Assembly: GCA_021234155.1 (NCBI GenBank)
Contig: JAJEKV010000045.1
Coordinates: 10,238,631-10,302,630, forward strand
DNA: 64,000 bases
Direction of reading: 5' to 3'
Source of the DNA: Isoetes taiwanensis
Lineage: Eukaryota > Streptophyta > Lycopodiopsida > Isoetales > Isoetaceae
Both the position numbers and the translations under genes were made by a program. Shown in pieces: positions 24,823 through 37,033 of the stretch (its first letter is position 1; every line of letters begins with the position of its first letter). The notes beneath the pieces were generated by a model. That model had not been told where the DNA came from and did no database searches. It worked only from the letters and a program-made list of their open reading frames with translations.

Positions 24823-25526
24823 TTAATTTTGAAATCAATTGCTTTTGGAGTATTAAATATGTTCATTGATATGCATCAAATACCAAACGTGTATGCTCTC
24901 CCATACTAAACTCACTACCTCTCATGTATAAGACCATATTACCAAGTACAATTTAATTTAACCAATCAAATATGCGTGGTTGAGTAAAGTTTGCATTTCA
25001 CTCTTCTTGAGAATGAGGGGTTCATTCATAAAATTCTCCAATCGTTATGCTTTCGTGGCCTAATCAGATATATAATGTGATTGATGTTCTTCCCTCTCAC
25101 CCCCATTAACTTATGTTCTCCAACCATTGGTTTCCCACATAAATAGATTTGTGTGATCTAACAAATGCATAAATTCAGAAACAACACAATTAATATTGCT
25201 ATGCTAGGGCAACTCAACATAACTACATCTACAACTTCCAGGAAAACAATACTTAGATTTGAAATACACAATTTCAACTATAACTATTGTTGCCTTCATA
25301 TTGCAAAGCAAATTTCTACAGATTGCTAAAGCCTGCCAATGTCTAACCATTGAATCATTTTGGTAGAAGTATGAAATAAATAAAAACAATAGCTATTTGA
25401 CATTTCTACGCAATGGTTCATTATCTTTGTCAATGGATCTTAAAGGCTTGCTTTATATAACCCTTGCCCTCCAAACCACATTGTTTACTCCAGCCAAAAC
25501 AACCATTGCTTCAAATTGTTACTAAA
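24823..25526. other. AT-rich body upstream of Helitron-type end
   Basis: No gene is seen. It may be the interior of the Helitron that ends at 25554. Confidence 0.4.
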
Positions 25527-25554
25527 GCCCGGCAACGCCAGGCACCATAACTAG
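25527..25554 (+). mobile_element. Helitron-type 3' terminus, copy 1
   Basis: GCCCGGCAACGCCAGGC (25527-25543) forms a short stem-loop with one mismatch. ACCATAA and CTAG (25551-25554) follow, and then T. A GC-rich hairpin a few bases before CTRR and insertion next to T are hallmarks of Helitron 3' ends. The same end occurs at 45999-46026. I could not find the matching TC 5' end. Confidence 0.6.
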
Positions 25555-26619
25555 TGTAGTATTGAAATGACTTTATTTACCCAAAATTCAAAAACCTATG
25601 TCTATTCAACAACAGGCATTGAGATGCTATGCCCCCATTGCCACAGTATAAGCTAGGTTAGGGAGACAAGCATCGTCCATAGTGACATCTTCTGAAAGTA
25701 GACGATGTGGCGATCAAGGGCCACCCTCTAAAGCAAAAATTAATTAATTAAAGAAATTCCATTTTCTCATTCGACAACGAAATAGGTTGTAGTATTCCCC
25801 AGAAAAACATTTAATTATCCTAATTAAGCTAGATGCAGTGTCTGAGAAAGCTAAATTCGAACAATAAAATATGTAAGGCGAGAATCCGTATTATGCTGAC
25901 ATATATGCAGTGCTGGACAAGCAATTCAACCTCTACAATGTGAACTGAATTGCTTGCCATAGCGATTTATCAAAGAATTAAACACCTTAAATTGGCATAA
26001 GATTGCGGTAAGTCAATAGAAATGCGATACTAGAAAACTTTGGAAAATATATTACACGGTAATCGTTTACATTAGCAATTGATGACTTGTATCCAATAGG
26101 CCATGGTGAACCAGATACAGCTTTTAAGATAAGAGGTAAACATAATCGCCACGGCGATTTCATTGAGTCTCCTGGACGGAATCTGGAACAACACCAAGCT
26201 ACTTTGATATTCTTGTATTATGTGTCTGGCCTGCAGCTATAACTTGCGACGAGGACCCTAGCTTCTGCAAGTCTCTCTTCATAGCCTTTGGCATCTAACT
26301 TGTCCAACATGTCATCCAGATTAGTCAAATCCGTATGCTAAGTAATATTAACATCGGGTTGATCCGTATCCACTTGGTCATGCTCTATATTTTTTTTCTT
26401 CCTCCACATGGGGGCTCGACCTTCTCCAACGTTCTAAAAACAGGAAACGACATAGTTTAGTCGAAGGACACACTCCGTTTTCCTTGGATCAAAGCCACCC
26501 TAGACACTGTACCTGCTGAGAAAAAATCAAGAACTATCCCCTCAATAGGAACTAGTTCATTAACTATGTGGTAAATATAAGAGGTTTTGGCTTAACTTTT
26601 CAGAACAAAGTCACCATCC
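25555..26619. other. No recognised gene
   Basis: AT-rich DNA without clear coding features. Codons on the minus strand around 26250-26450 look weakly protein-like and could be further pieces of the fragment at 26620-27117. Confidence 0.3.
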
Positions 26620-27117
26620 ATGTTTGCCCAAGAAAACTTAGGCTTGCCTGTGAAGTACATCATGTATAATTTTTCATCCTGCTCCTCGTTGCCTGTAATT
26701 TCATGTTTTGGAATGGGAGTGCTTTTCGGGGCGTTGTTCACTTGTGTCAATTTGAGTTCTAGGCTGCAAGGGAATCACACGAGCCACACTTTTGTTAATG
26801 GTCACATACGTGACGTAGTACTAGAACTCCTTAACCATTTTCTTGCTTACCCAACCCTGCTCTTCATAAGCATCAATCAATACATGTGAACTACCTTGCA
26901 CCTGACTTTAGCTATATAAGCAATTTTGAAGTTGATCTGATCTCAAAAATATGACAATGTGATAGACCTTGGCAGTTGTCATGCTAACAATCCCGTTCAA
27001 GAGGTCCAGATATTTCTTTACATCCCAGACAGTGGTGTATCTTCTCATGTCAATAAACACCATTGTCGCGTTTTGAGGTTTAGGTGCTTTTACAGGTATT
27101 GTGTGCTTGATCACCAT
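26620..27117 (-). pseudogene. Broken minus-strand gene, family unknown
   Basis: From ATG 27117 the minus frame reads 69 codons, including ATMVFIDMRRYTTVWDVKKY and then LLNGIVSMTTAKVYHIVIF. That looks like a structured alpha/beta domain, not random DNA. A stop follows at 26908. Further minus-strand pieces down to 26620 (VSKKMVKEF; KLYMMYFTGKPKFSWANMDG) look coding but are in other frames. It could be exons of a real gene or a decayed transposon gene. I do not recognise the family. Confidence 0.35.
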
Positions 27118-30066
27118 ACATCTTCAAACCTGGCTTCTTGGTGAAGCCTGCCGTCCTCCACCTCCCTGATCCAGCGCACAAAAACCATAGCAGACATTAA
27201 GGGGAATCGAATCCCTTGCGCAGAGCGCAACTCAGAGGCCTGTCCTCCCCCCTAAAGGGTTGGGGGCTATTCTCATGCAGTATGCAGATGCAAGCATTCA
27301 AAGCAATGTCAAGCCGAATTACAGAAAAAAACCACACAACTTTTTTGCTTTCCACATACAAACCAGACACTTTTTTTGGCTTTTTGCTATGTCTTCACCC
27401 CACATGCAAGCAGCAGCATCCTCCTCCATTTGCCAAAGAGAAGGCCCTGCAATCTAAGTCACAGAAAACATTGACATTAGGGAAAGAAAATCATTTCCGC
27501 ACGTGCGGAACTGAACCTTTAAAAAAACGCAAAAAATACGCGTATTTTTTCTCTATCTTTTCCGACCAACATCTTAGCAACAAAAATAGACAACTTTATG
27601 AAGCCGCTTTTATCCCGTTAGGGTCTCCTTCTCCACTACCCACGATCTCAATGGAGTTCTGTCCGGATTTCGTATAACAGTAAGCCAGTAAGCCATTTAA
27701 ATCCATAAAATCTTAACTGCAAGACGATTCATGGCAGGAATCAGAAGATGTATGCCTGCAGTTCTCATCCAGTTCACATCCAATTCCCTTTCTTCATCTA
27801 GTTCACATCCAGTCCCCTTTCTTTTTTTCCCATGTTTTTCTCAAGATTTCTTGCCGCCTGTGCATTCTTCACCTATGGTTAGAAGCAGAACAATTGAATG
27901 GCAATATTTTGAGGTTGTAGAAGAGGTCTCATGGAGTGTTTTAGGTGAAATGCAAGGAATGTGATCAAGAATTTCAGGGCTCACACTAATTTAAGGCTGA
28001 TTAAAAGAGAGTTACCAGCAGATGTTGATTGATTGAGAAGAAGCTGGGGCAATTGAAATCGAAGATGCCCTAAAGGTTACAGTGGCAGAAGAAATCCTTG
28101 ATGAGGACCTTATGTTCTAAATGTACGCCAACCTCCAATTGCAAACGTTATAGCTTTTCGAGAAATTATTAAAAGAATAGAATAGAATACCCTTAAAAAT
28201 ACCCTTAAAAATCAATCTTGTTAATGATTTTCCGGTTTGAATAAAAAAGTTTTTGGAAGTTTTTTTAACTTGATTTCTTAAGATTTTGAGGAGTTTGGAT
28301 GGCCGAAAAAAATTCCAAGTCTCCAAAAATCGAGAAAAACAATCTATGGTTTGGATTTGGAGGGAGGGGATTTCGTTTAATAACTCCACCCTCCTCTGTG
28401 GAAAAATATTTCAAATATTTCGTAGATTCGAACATAGGCTTCCGGAACACAGCGGCAGCTCTTGCGCCCTGCTTCCTCTTCCTGCAGCGCCGCAACATCC
28501 TGCCATGGTCAGATCAATAAGCTCAGAGCAGAGGCATCCAAAGTTTTATACTTTTCATCTCACAGCCTCAGCATAATCGGCAGATTGATTTGGATTTTTT
28601 GTCAGCAATTCTTGATGCTAGGTTTGGGATATTTCTTCTTCGGGTATTTTTAATGAAAATATCGATGTGCACAGAGGTAATTTGAGCTTCCAAAGTCCGT
28701 TTCTTTATTACATCTAATTTTGCACTTCATTGTCCCTCCTTTAGCTTCAAACTCCTCAGTAAGGTTGATTTACTAAGATTATTGTTGTTTTGGTGCCCGG
28801 AGAACATTTTTGTACTTCAAAAAATCGAGACTATTTTCTTTGTATTATTTCGACAAGAGTTTTCTATTTCTAAGGACTTTTCAGAATCTTTCCTTTTCTA
28901 GCTCTTCTTAGTCGAGAAGAAGATGCACGCCACAATTATCGCCGTTTAGGCTTATGCATTTCAGACTTATGTGCTTCTATCAGATTTGGCAAATGTTAGA
29001 TGTGCATGAGAGTCTTGCAGATTGTTTTAGCCGGGTTGCCATAGCCAGATTTGGTGTAGCCGGAAGTGGCATGGATATTTGGCCGAATTGGTCTGAGAAG
29101 GAAATTTCCTCGAATATTATATGCACAGTTATTTGCTACAATTCCTATAACAGGTTAGTCTATGCTTTCTTGGAGAACAAAGGGCAGAAGAGTGTAGGAG
29201 GTTTTCCCAGAGGGCAGAGGAGTGTAAGAGGTATGTGATCTTTTGGATTAATCCTAGGCATCCTTGCTTGCATCGTCATGTTACTTGGAAATTTTGCATT
29301 TGTGACTCTATCTTGGACTATCTGAGTCTATTTGATTCATTTTATAAAGGAAAGAAAGCATAGACAACGAAGAATTCAATCAGTAAGGATAACATATAAT
29401 AGAAAATATGTGTTGCATTTATTTTGCAAAAAGCAAGTGGTTCGTAGTCTTTTCTTCTAGATTGGTTGTGTTGCATATGCACGTTGTAAGGTGTAGATCC
29501 ATATTGCAGGTGATTTTAATATGGTGGATGTCTGTCATAGATGTGCTATTGTAGGTCTAAGTGGGTCTTCTATGTGAAAAAGTGATATGTTGGAGGTATC
29601 CTACATTAATTGTACTTTGCATGGTCCAAATTTGTGTTATTCCATACAGAGACATCACTTCTTTTCCCGTTGTTCTCATAGGAATATGTGGAAAAGAACA
29701 AGACATATCAATGTGGGTTCCTGGCCCTGCTATTCTAAGATGTATCAATATGTGGAAGTTCTGTATGCAAGCTCTGTTTGATGAAAGCAACTCCATTATG
29801 CGCTTATGCATTGTGCTTTTTTTCTTTTTCCTTTTTTTGCTATAGCTTATTCTGGATGGTCTGGGTGATGCCGGGTACGTGCATGTGATTTTGCATTGAA
29901 TAGGTTAGAATAGATGAGATCGAAGAGCATTTTTGGATTATAATTCGTATGCCCAAATAATGAGCCGACTACTAAAGGATATCTAAAAATGAGAATGAGC
30001 ATAAGCAGCAGCTTCTACTTTCTTCAGAAAAAAGTAGAACTTGATTATAATTATGTAAGAACTGTG
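27118..30066. other. No recognised gene
   Basis: The 153-codon frame at 27216 begins at TTG and has no recognisable content. A minus-strand tRNA T-arm-like AAGGGATTCGATTCCCCTT lies at 27199-27217. A short direct duplication (TACCCTTAAAAA twice, near 28187-28212) and frames at 28286-28576 and 28954-29238 are noted, but none can be assigned. Confidence 0.35.
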
Positions 30067-30410
30067 AAATGGATATCTCAGGTTGAATGCCACGAGCAGT
30101 CCAACGAAACGGTCTTTATTGATCAACGTGATATACAGGGCAAGCATTTTCTATGAGAAGATAGCTTTGCACAAGTTTATAAAGCAAATTGGCATCGGAT
30201 GCCTGTGGCTGTTAAAGAATATAGTTCTTTTGCCAGTTTTGAGTAGTATGTGCTATCTAATGGCTTCCTCAAGATGCAGGCTTCCAATTGTTCTCATATT
30301 ATTAAGGTAGTTGGTCCTACCAAATGCGGGCAGAATATTGACTTAGAGTTTATTGTCCTAGAGTTTGATGGCAATACTTGGAAGAATGTAAGATGCTTCT
30401 GCTGATAAAA
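30067..30410 (+). pseudogene. Protein kinase N-lobe fragment
   Basis: One + strand frame reads EDSFAQVYKANWHRMPVAVK, a glycine-loop-like segment followed by the VAVK motif with the ATP-anchoring lysine. Then comes an alpha-C-like stretch, NCSHIIKVVG, and FIVLEF near the hinge. Two in-frame stops (after GKHFL and after SFASFE) and the missing glycines mark it as dead. No catalytic HRD or DFG segment follows in the window. It probably comes from a captured exon or decayed plant kinase gene. Confidence 0.6.
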
Positions 30411-32415
30411 GGTAGGTCTTTGGTGTTTGTCTTCATGACATCCAAAGGAACGAATAAATCATGGCTTGGCATGTCTATCTGCAATCCTTAGTAGAATGAT
30501 AAATCTGTGCTAGACTTTGATTTAGCATACCATTGTTCCTAACACATTTTTCTCACGTTATGCAGGTATGGAATACAAATTATACTAATTACAACAAGTT
30601 ATAACAGATCGGCCCGCAGTTGCTCTAATCACAGCAAGATAGAGCAAATTGGTCTGCATTTGCTCATTCTCTGATCAACTGTAGACACTTCCATCATCAT
30701 GGTGAGGGAATGGAAGTTCCAAATGCAACGATCGCCTTAAGTTTCTGAAATAGGATGTGATTCTGTTCCCAGATATGGCAGAAGTGGCCTATTGTACTTA
30801 TGTTGATATCATCCTTTACTTATGCCTTGCGCCATTTTTTCCAATGAACATGTTCGGGAATCTTAATGTGCCGTTTGAATCACTTATGTGAGTGGGATTT
30901 GGGGTGACGAAAGCCTCTCTTTAAGGCCTACTTAAGTTCAAGTAGTGAAAGAAAAATGTCAGGCAGAAGTTACGCCTTCTGATTTTGCTCATAAGGTTAG
31001 TCTCCTCTTATTAATTCTTCAAAGCAAACTTCTTATAATTTAGGTTTACGATTTGCAAAATGAATATTGACTGCCACATTTTTGTTTTTGGCTTATCCAT
31101 ATAGGTAGATGAGGAATGAGAACTTATCAATAACTGGATATCAGACAACACTAAAGGCAAAATAGTGGAGTTGCTTCCTTTGAGCTTGGTTGATTACCAA
31201 GACAAAGTTAATAGTAGCCAATTGCCTTCAAATGAAAGGTGCTTGGAAAACTAAATTTGATATATCTTAAACTTCTGATGAAAACTTATCTGCTAAATAG
31301 AGAATCTGTGAAGGTCCCAATGATGAGAAGAAAAAAAAGCAATTTTTTGCAAATTATGGCAGCTTCAAGCTGCTGCAATTGCCATATGCATGAGGCAGTG
31401 ATTAAAGACAGTTTTCCATGTACATTCCCCCTACCTGGAATTGATTTCCATGGGAGTTTCTGGAGCATTGCCTGTTTTGTTTGAATAGTTTTGCAATCTG
31501 TGCGTTCAAGTTTTGATCTTATAGATTTATTTTTACAGAATCTACATCTAAAAAGATTGCTGGAACCTATTGAAGCAAACCTGGTGAGGGTTGAAGCAAA
31601 CTTGGTGAGGGTTTTGCAGTGAAAAACATGGAACATTGATCTATAATTTGGAGGGCCAACTAGATTGCTTTTTTGCTTGCTATAGAACCAAGTAAATTTC
31701 TATTTTTTACTTGCTACAGAACTATGTTTTGTGCAATTATATAGTCATAAAGTGTAAATCGGATGGCTTAGATCTAGGCTGGATTGATTCGATAGTTTAG
31801 ATCGAAGTGCACAAATTGCCATCCATAGCAAAGCTCACAGCCCGTTGTTTTTAAATGCATGTATTTGAAAAAAATGAATAGAGGATGTGTATCTCCAAAA
31901 GTGGTATGTTCAAGAATGGTGGATGAGTTTATTTTATGTAATTTGATACCGTTTGATCCTTATTCATGGTTCGATGCAATAAACTCTCAAGATGTTGACG
32001 TTCATTTTCATGGTTTGAGCTTTGGAGATAATTCTTTAAAACAACCACCAATTACAAGTACTCTCGCTTATTATTTATATGTTCCTAGCAACTGACATAC
32101 CTTAGACATTCAAGAACATGATTCTAGAAGCAATGAGGAATATATCCATTCACATATTATTGATGACAAAATGGATTACATTCAGTTCATAAAAAATATT
32201 GCAACTGTATCCCATTAAGTACGCTATATGTGGATTGAATTCAATAACTTAACGTCTCAAAATTATCAGGATACCTTATTTCAACGTAGAGGAATATTAT
32301 CGTTACTATTTTATCCGAGATTAAAGATTGGAGCAAAAAGAAAGAGCCTTAGTAAGTGTTAGAGATTCTTATTGATTCTAGATCCAGATTGCTACGCATC
32401 TCATCATTGTCTTAC
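30411..32415. other. Possible decayed exons, no gene assigned
   Basis: A donor-like AAAG|GTAGGT follows the kinase fragment. A coding-like piece near 31110-31240 (NNWISDNTKGKIVELLPLSL) and frames at 31239-31484 and 31859-32095 are present but unassigned. Confidence 0.25.
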
Positions 32416-32473
32416 CATCTACACATCCTTAACTTATGCTCAGCGCTGGGCATAAGTTAAGGATGTGTAGATG
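32416..32473. repeat. Perfect 24-bp hairpin
   Basis: Arms 32416-32439 and 32450-32473 are exact reverse complements (CATCTACACATCC... / ...GGATGTGTAGATG) with a 10-nt loop that itself contains CAGCGCTG. Unusually perfect for this diverged neighbourhood. Confidence 0.9.
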
Positions 32474-34350
32474 ATGTTTTGGAGAATGCCTTGCTTACAA
32501 CCTGCAAAAGGGAATGTTTGCTTAGATTGCGTACTTCCATGCCATATATACGAGGCAATGGCTTGCACTTTGATCCTTCCAATGGAGATGGAAAAGTGAC
32601 GCTTAGATTTTTTGAGCTGCAATTTTAGTCTCTCGGGCCCTACCGCTAATTTTTGCCAAAAGGATGGTACATTTTGCTTTCCATTTTCTTAATAGAGGTA
32701 TCGCTTTGTCTTGCATCATTGCTATGCTATCCTTATTTAGATCCTGGTTGTCACCATTTATGACTTCAGATGCAGAGACTTTCGTACAACCTTATGATAA
32801 TGCTCCGACTTACCATTTGCAACTATCATTTTAGGGCGCCCATTATATGTCTTTCATCATTGCAATGCTATCCTTATTTGGATCTTGGACTATTTGGAGC
32901 TCTCTCCCATCTGGTATGCCATCCTTTCTTTGTGGCACTATTCTTTCTATGGCGCATTACCTTGGCTATGTCTAATGAGGTGTCATCTAAATTGCTTAAA
33001 AAGTCCTTTAATGTGCAACATTATACTCCTCTATTACGTGCAAGTTTGAGGTCTTAATTGGCCACGTTGTCAATGTCCAAAACACCTCCATTCAAATATC
33101 ATGATATAATAAAATCAGAATAATATATATTTGACATTTCCTACCTATTTAAATTATTCTTTTTTTTTTAATTTATGAAAATATAAACACTTACAAAACC
33201 CATTTCTCTGTTTGCATGGTGTCTTTCCCAATCACCCTCCCAATCACCCGTGTGAATATGCACCCAAACCAAAGGGGGTTTAAGGGGGATTTTAATTTAA
33301 ATGTGTCAAATGCAATGATTTATGTTAATAATGTTAATGGTAGTTGTGTGTTGATTGTTATATTAAAAAAATTTTTACAAAATACTTGCTAAGGTCTAAT
33401 CTAGCAAATACTATATACTTCAAGAACTAAACCTAGTTAGAAATTGAGAATTTGTCTGTCCTGGTTTAAACCAGGCCCACGCCCTTCATCTGGCAGACAC
33501 ATATGGTGATACAGAGGCAAACAAAACCTACGTATAGCATAGTTAAGGTACATCAAATGATGTGTAAAGTAGGGAGCTGAGATTTCAAACCCCAAAACTT
33601 TGCAACCACCAAGCAATGACCATACAAAATTTGCAGAGACTTAGAGATATACATACAACCCATAAAGGTCCCAAGAACAAGGAAGCTGAGAAATCAAGCC
33701 TCAAAAAATTTTGGGCCCTTCGGACCTTAACTAAAGCAGAAAGAAAATGGAAAAATCTTCCACCTAACATTGAGAAATGAAGAAACATCCATTCAGCACT
33801 ATTACAACACTATTACAAGTTCAAACACCATATATATAAATTCTTGCTCAACAAGCAATAGAATGTGAAAAAACATATCTCATAGAAATCTTTGCTGTAG
33901 TAGGACTTTGAAGAAACCAAGGTAAATAATAATGATGCAGAACAGCATTTCCACGCAACAATAAACAACTGTGTGTGTTGTGGTGGCACACTGGCTTTAT
34001 GGTAAAAGGTGCAGGTCGTTGTAGAAGCTTATCAATGTTAAGGATCACCTTTTCCATAGATTTCACCATTTCATGCTAATTGTTGTCAGGGTCTAATGAC
34101 AAAATATCTTTTAGGCCATTTAAAGGTGGTTGCTGGATCCCGTCCCTTTATCCCCTGACAAAAAATAAAATGGATCTTAGTTATCTAGTAAGTGCAAAAC
34201 TGACCATAGAAAACTAACCTTTTTCAGCAATGATTTTGTACTGGCCACCTTCCTTATTGTTCAAGCCACCAGGCCTCACAATATAGTAGCTTAAATTGAG
34301 GCAGCAGACCATAAATTGCATACCTATTATTTGATTGTTCACATACATGG
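32474..34350. other. No recognised gene
   Basis: AT-rich DNA. A 16-bp perfect palindrome CCTGGTTTAAACCAGG lies at 33460-33475. No frame could be assigned. Confidence 0.4.
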
Positions 34351-34599
34351 CTATAGCAAACAACCATGCCTGGCCATTACTTTCATCAGCTCAATAGCTT
34401 TGTCAGTTCGATTTGCAGCACAAAGGCCACTCAAGTAAGAAGTGTAAGTCACTACATTAGGAACACAACCAACAGCTGCTATGTCTTCAAGCAGCTGGTC
34501 AGCTTTGCTAAATTGCCTCGCCTTGCAATACCCTGTAATCATTACAGTATAAGTAAAGACAGTAACTTTTTTGCCATTATCCAGCAGTTCTTGAAACAT
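34351..34599 (-). pseudogene. PPR (pentatricopeptide repeat) fragment
   Basis: The minus frame of 82 codons holds roughly two PPR units: VFTYTVMITGYCKARQFSKA and then PNVVTYTSYLSGLCAANRTD with KAIELMKVMARHGCL. P-type PPR proteins are usually over ten repeats long, so this is a fragment; it ends in a stop right after the second unit. PPR proteins bind organellar RNA. Its minus-strand neighbour at 34767 is an unrelated CRINKLY4-like fragment, so the pair looks like captured gene pieces. Confidence 0.75.
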
Positions 34600-34744
34600 C
34601 GAGCACTAAAATTTGAAGTTCTCTATTTAGTCCCATGACAAACACTTACTGTGGCAAATGCTGCATCGATGAAGCACATCCACATGTAGGTTACCACATG
34701 TGATGTAACTGAGAATTCCCCCTGTTGGTTACAACTGAGAAGTC

Positions 34745-34803
34745 CAAGCAAATTTTTTCAGATTCTCTAGGATGAGCAGTCCAAGCAAATTTTCTCAGTT
34801 TCT
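34745..34803 (-). repeat. Short tandem duplication between gene fragments
   Basis: A 36-37 bp unit containing AAATTTGCTTGGACT on the minus strand is duplicated once, right at the end of the CRINKLY4-like reading frame. It may mark a junction or repair event. Confidence 0.6.
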
Positions 34804-35376
34804 CTAGGGCACTTACCTGCTAAGTAATATTCATCATGCTTGCAAGATCCTTGACATATGCCTGCACTACAAACTAAATGGTTAGCATCACCAAAATAAT
34901 TACCCCAGCATAGGATACTTTGTTGATCTTTCCTGACACCACAAGTGTAGGAGTCTGCTGCAGTGATCAAAGCAAAAGGAACTCCACTGGCAGGGTTGCA
35001 CTGGCCATAGGTGTTATCTCCCCAGCAGACGACTTCATGGCTGTCAGTCCGAAGGCCGCAGGTATGATTATCTCCCAGTGCTAGCGAGGAGAAGGTATAA
35101 TTGGCAGGAACATCACACTGATGGGCATCATTCATACCCCAGCACAAGGATTTATTTGTGATCAGTTCTATGCCACAGACATGGTAACGGCCTGCGAATA
35201 TGGCAGAGTACTGAGACCGGGGATCATTTGCCCAAATTTTGCCATAACCTTTCCAGTTGCTTCCCCAGATGTAAGACGTACCATCTTGCAGCTTCAATCC
35301 ATAAGTGAATCCATCTCCTGCAGCCAATGCCTTCATGGGGGATATTTGGCCGGAATTGCCAAAAGCATCCAGACTT
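34767..35376 (-). pseudogene. CRINKLY4/RCC1-like extracellular domain fragment
   Basis: On the minus strand a 189-codon frame from ATG 35336, open in the same frame from about 35376 (SLDAFGNSGQISP), holds repeats with CWG...C spacing. They include SLCWGMNDAHQC, VVCWGDNTYGQC and SILCWGNYFG, and then a cysteine-rich segment (CSAGICQGSCKHD...CPRETEKICLDC). This is the layout of the crinkly repeats plus TNFR-like region of plant ACR4/CRINKLY4 receptor kinases. There is no signal peptide, transmembrane segment or kinase, so it covers only part of an ectodomain. It is undamaged over its length, so capture was recent or the piece is still an exon. Family from sequence pattern; orthology not tested. 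Confidence 0.7.
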
Positions 35377-35727
35377 TGGTGTCATTGAAGCAATCAGACT
35401 TGGTGTCATTGAAGCCACAAAACGCAGAGCCCTGATGCAAGAACTAACCCGACACAGCCACGAAGCAAATTAGGCCCATAACTGCCCCTCAAACCAAATA
35501 AAAGCTTTAGTGCCTCCAAGAACTGGCGGATGCACAGATGAGCCCATCAATAGGGAAAAACTAAAGGAACCGAAGAGGAATCGCAATAGAACAATTTGAA
35601 AAGACCAAGGACGAATTGGACGGTGCAATAGAAGCAAAAGGCTTGATGACGCTTCAAATCAACAGGGATAGAGATTTCAACAGGGATAGAGATTTCGGTT
35701 GATGTTACCATGGATTATGGATTTAAC
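35377..35727. other. No gene; short duplication
   Basis: Holds an 18-bp direct duplication near 35659-35695 (CAACAGGGATAGAGATTT twice). Otherwise featureless. Confidence 0.5.
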
Positions 35728-35850
35728 GCTCCTTTTTACCATGAACAAGGTTTAAAATGAAACGCACTTATTTAAGAAGTGCGTTTGGAAGATTCCTTCT
35801 GAAAATTTATAAAATTCTAAAATCCCTCTAAAAAGGGCCCTTTTATTACC
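35728..35850 (+). repeat. Left inverted repeat with direct repeat
   Basis: GCTCCTTTTTAC (35728-35739) is followed by CATGAACAAGGTTTAAAATG and AAACGCACT. The sequence from 35740 matches the reverse complement of 41513 downward (28 of the first 29 bases), then diverges with shared blocks such as AAAATCCC and CCCTTTT. GCTCCTTTTTAC recurs just outside the right end, as a target duplication would. A 10-bp hairpin (AAACGCACTT/AAGTGCGTTT) lies inside. Confidence 0.6.
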
Positions 35851-36901
35851 TTTAGTCCAAAGATTTATAAAACTGCTCGTGAAAACAGACATTTTAAGAA
35901 GACTTAATATTAAGGAAAAACACACACAAAAAAAAAATCCCATTGCAGAGGGGGAAAGAACTACAATGAAATTCAAAGATTGACTATGGGGCAAATTCGT
36001 ATGAAGAAATTAGATGCTTTTGTACCTTGTCCCTGAAGTTTTTTATTATATTAGTTTTTTAGAAGACAGGAAATTTGTTATTTCACAACCATTTTGGCTG
36101 AACATCCTAATGGACCCTAAAACACATTGGGATGCAGTTGAACAAACTTCTTGAATGACAAACCATTGTTTTTGCATCACATAGTATTACAAATACCAAT
36201 ACATCCACGATGTCTTGTAGTTAATTTGAAGTTTTAGTTGATGATGCAAAGATAAATTTATACCGAGGATACAAAAGTTGAAGTAATGAAGCCATGTGAT
36301 TACATGCCCTCCTTTTTATTCTCGGAGATGTATTTTCAAGCGACATACCAATCTACAACATGGTGATGCTCAAAAGATAGTCAACCTCCTTAGCAATGTT
36401 GAGCATATTCATCACAATTACATCATCAGAAAGCAATGGGCACCATGCACATTTTCTCTGGCGATGAAGTATTTAATGCGCTTTACCCTTTCCTATATAT
36501 TTTGTAAATAAATAGGTAAACTTCTCGAGGGGTTGCTACTCCTCGCTCTCCTCTGGATAAACCATGTGGTTTCCTTCTAGTCAAACACTGCGTGTCACCA
36601 TAATATTTTGGAGTTCTTTGCCTTTAATAGCAATTTTTAGTCGCCTCGAGTGAAGTTAGCATGTGTATGTAGAAAAAGAGTAGAAATGACAACATGATTC
36701 GACTACTTTATGCTCTAACATTGCATTACAAGCTCAGAAAATTTAGAACCGTTTTAGAACTTTTTAGACTAAAAAACTAAGAACAGTGTGTAAAATTATC
36801 CCTTATGTGTGTTACTTTAGTAGTTTTCAGTTGCCAAACCCTTTGGCGAGCAAGAAAGACCCCAAAAGATTTTACACGATATATACTTTATCTCTGGACT
36901 G
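35851..36901. other. No recognised gene
   Basis: AT-rich DNA. A half-copy of the palindrome motif found further right (AAATTTATACCG) occurs at 36254-36265. Confidence 0.4.
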
Positions 36902-36950
36902 CATATATATATACATATATATATATATAAAAGTCTTATATATATATGCA
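36902..36950. repeat. (TA)n microsatellite
   Basis: Alternating TA/CATA tracts directly left of the first palindromes. Confidence 0.85.
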
Positions 36951-36953
36951 ATT

Positions 36954-36994
36954 CGGTATAAATTTATACCGTTTCTCCGTATAGATTTATACCG
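36954..36994. repeat. Palindrome array, left part (2 copies)
   Basis: CGGTATAAATTTATACCG is perfect at 36954-36971, with a variant at 36977-36994. The rest of the array lies at 40726-41003; the LINE separates the two parts. Confidence 0.85.
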
Positions 36995-37033
36995 CAAGAG
37001 TTCTCTTTTCTTGTCGGATATATATATGTAATT

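Noticed and set aside
27216-27677. 153-codon + strand frame
   Set aside because: Begins at TTG, not ATG, and its content is low-complexity with no recognisable motif; likely chance.
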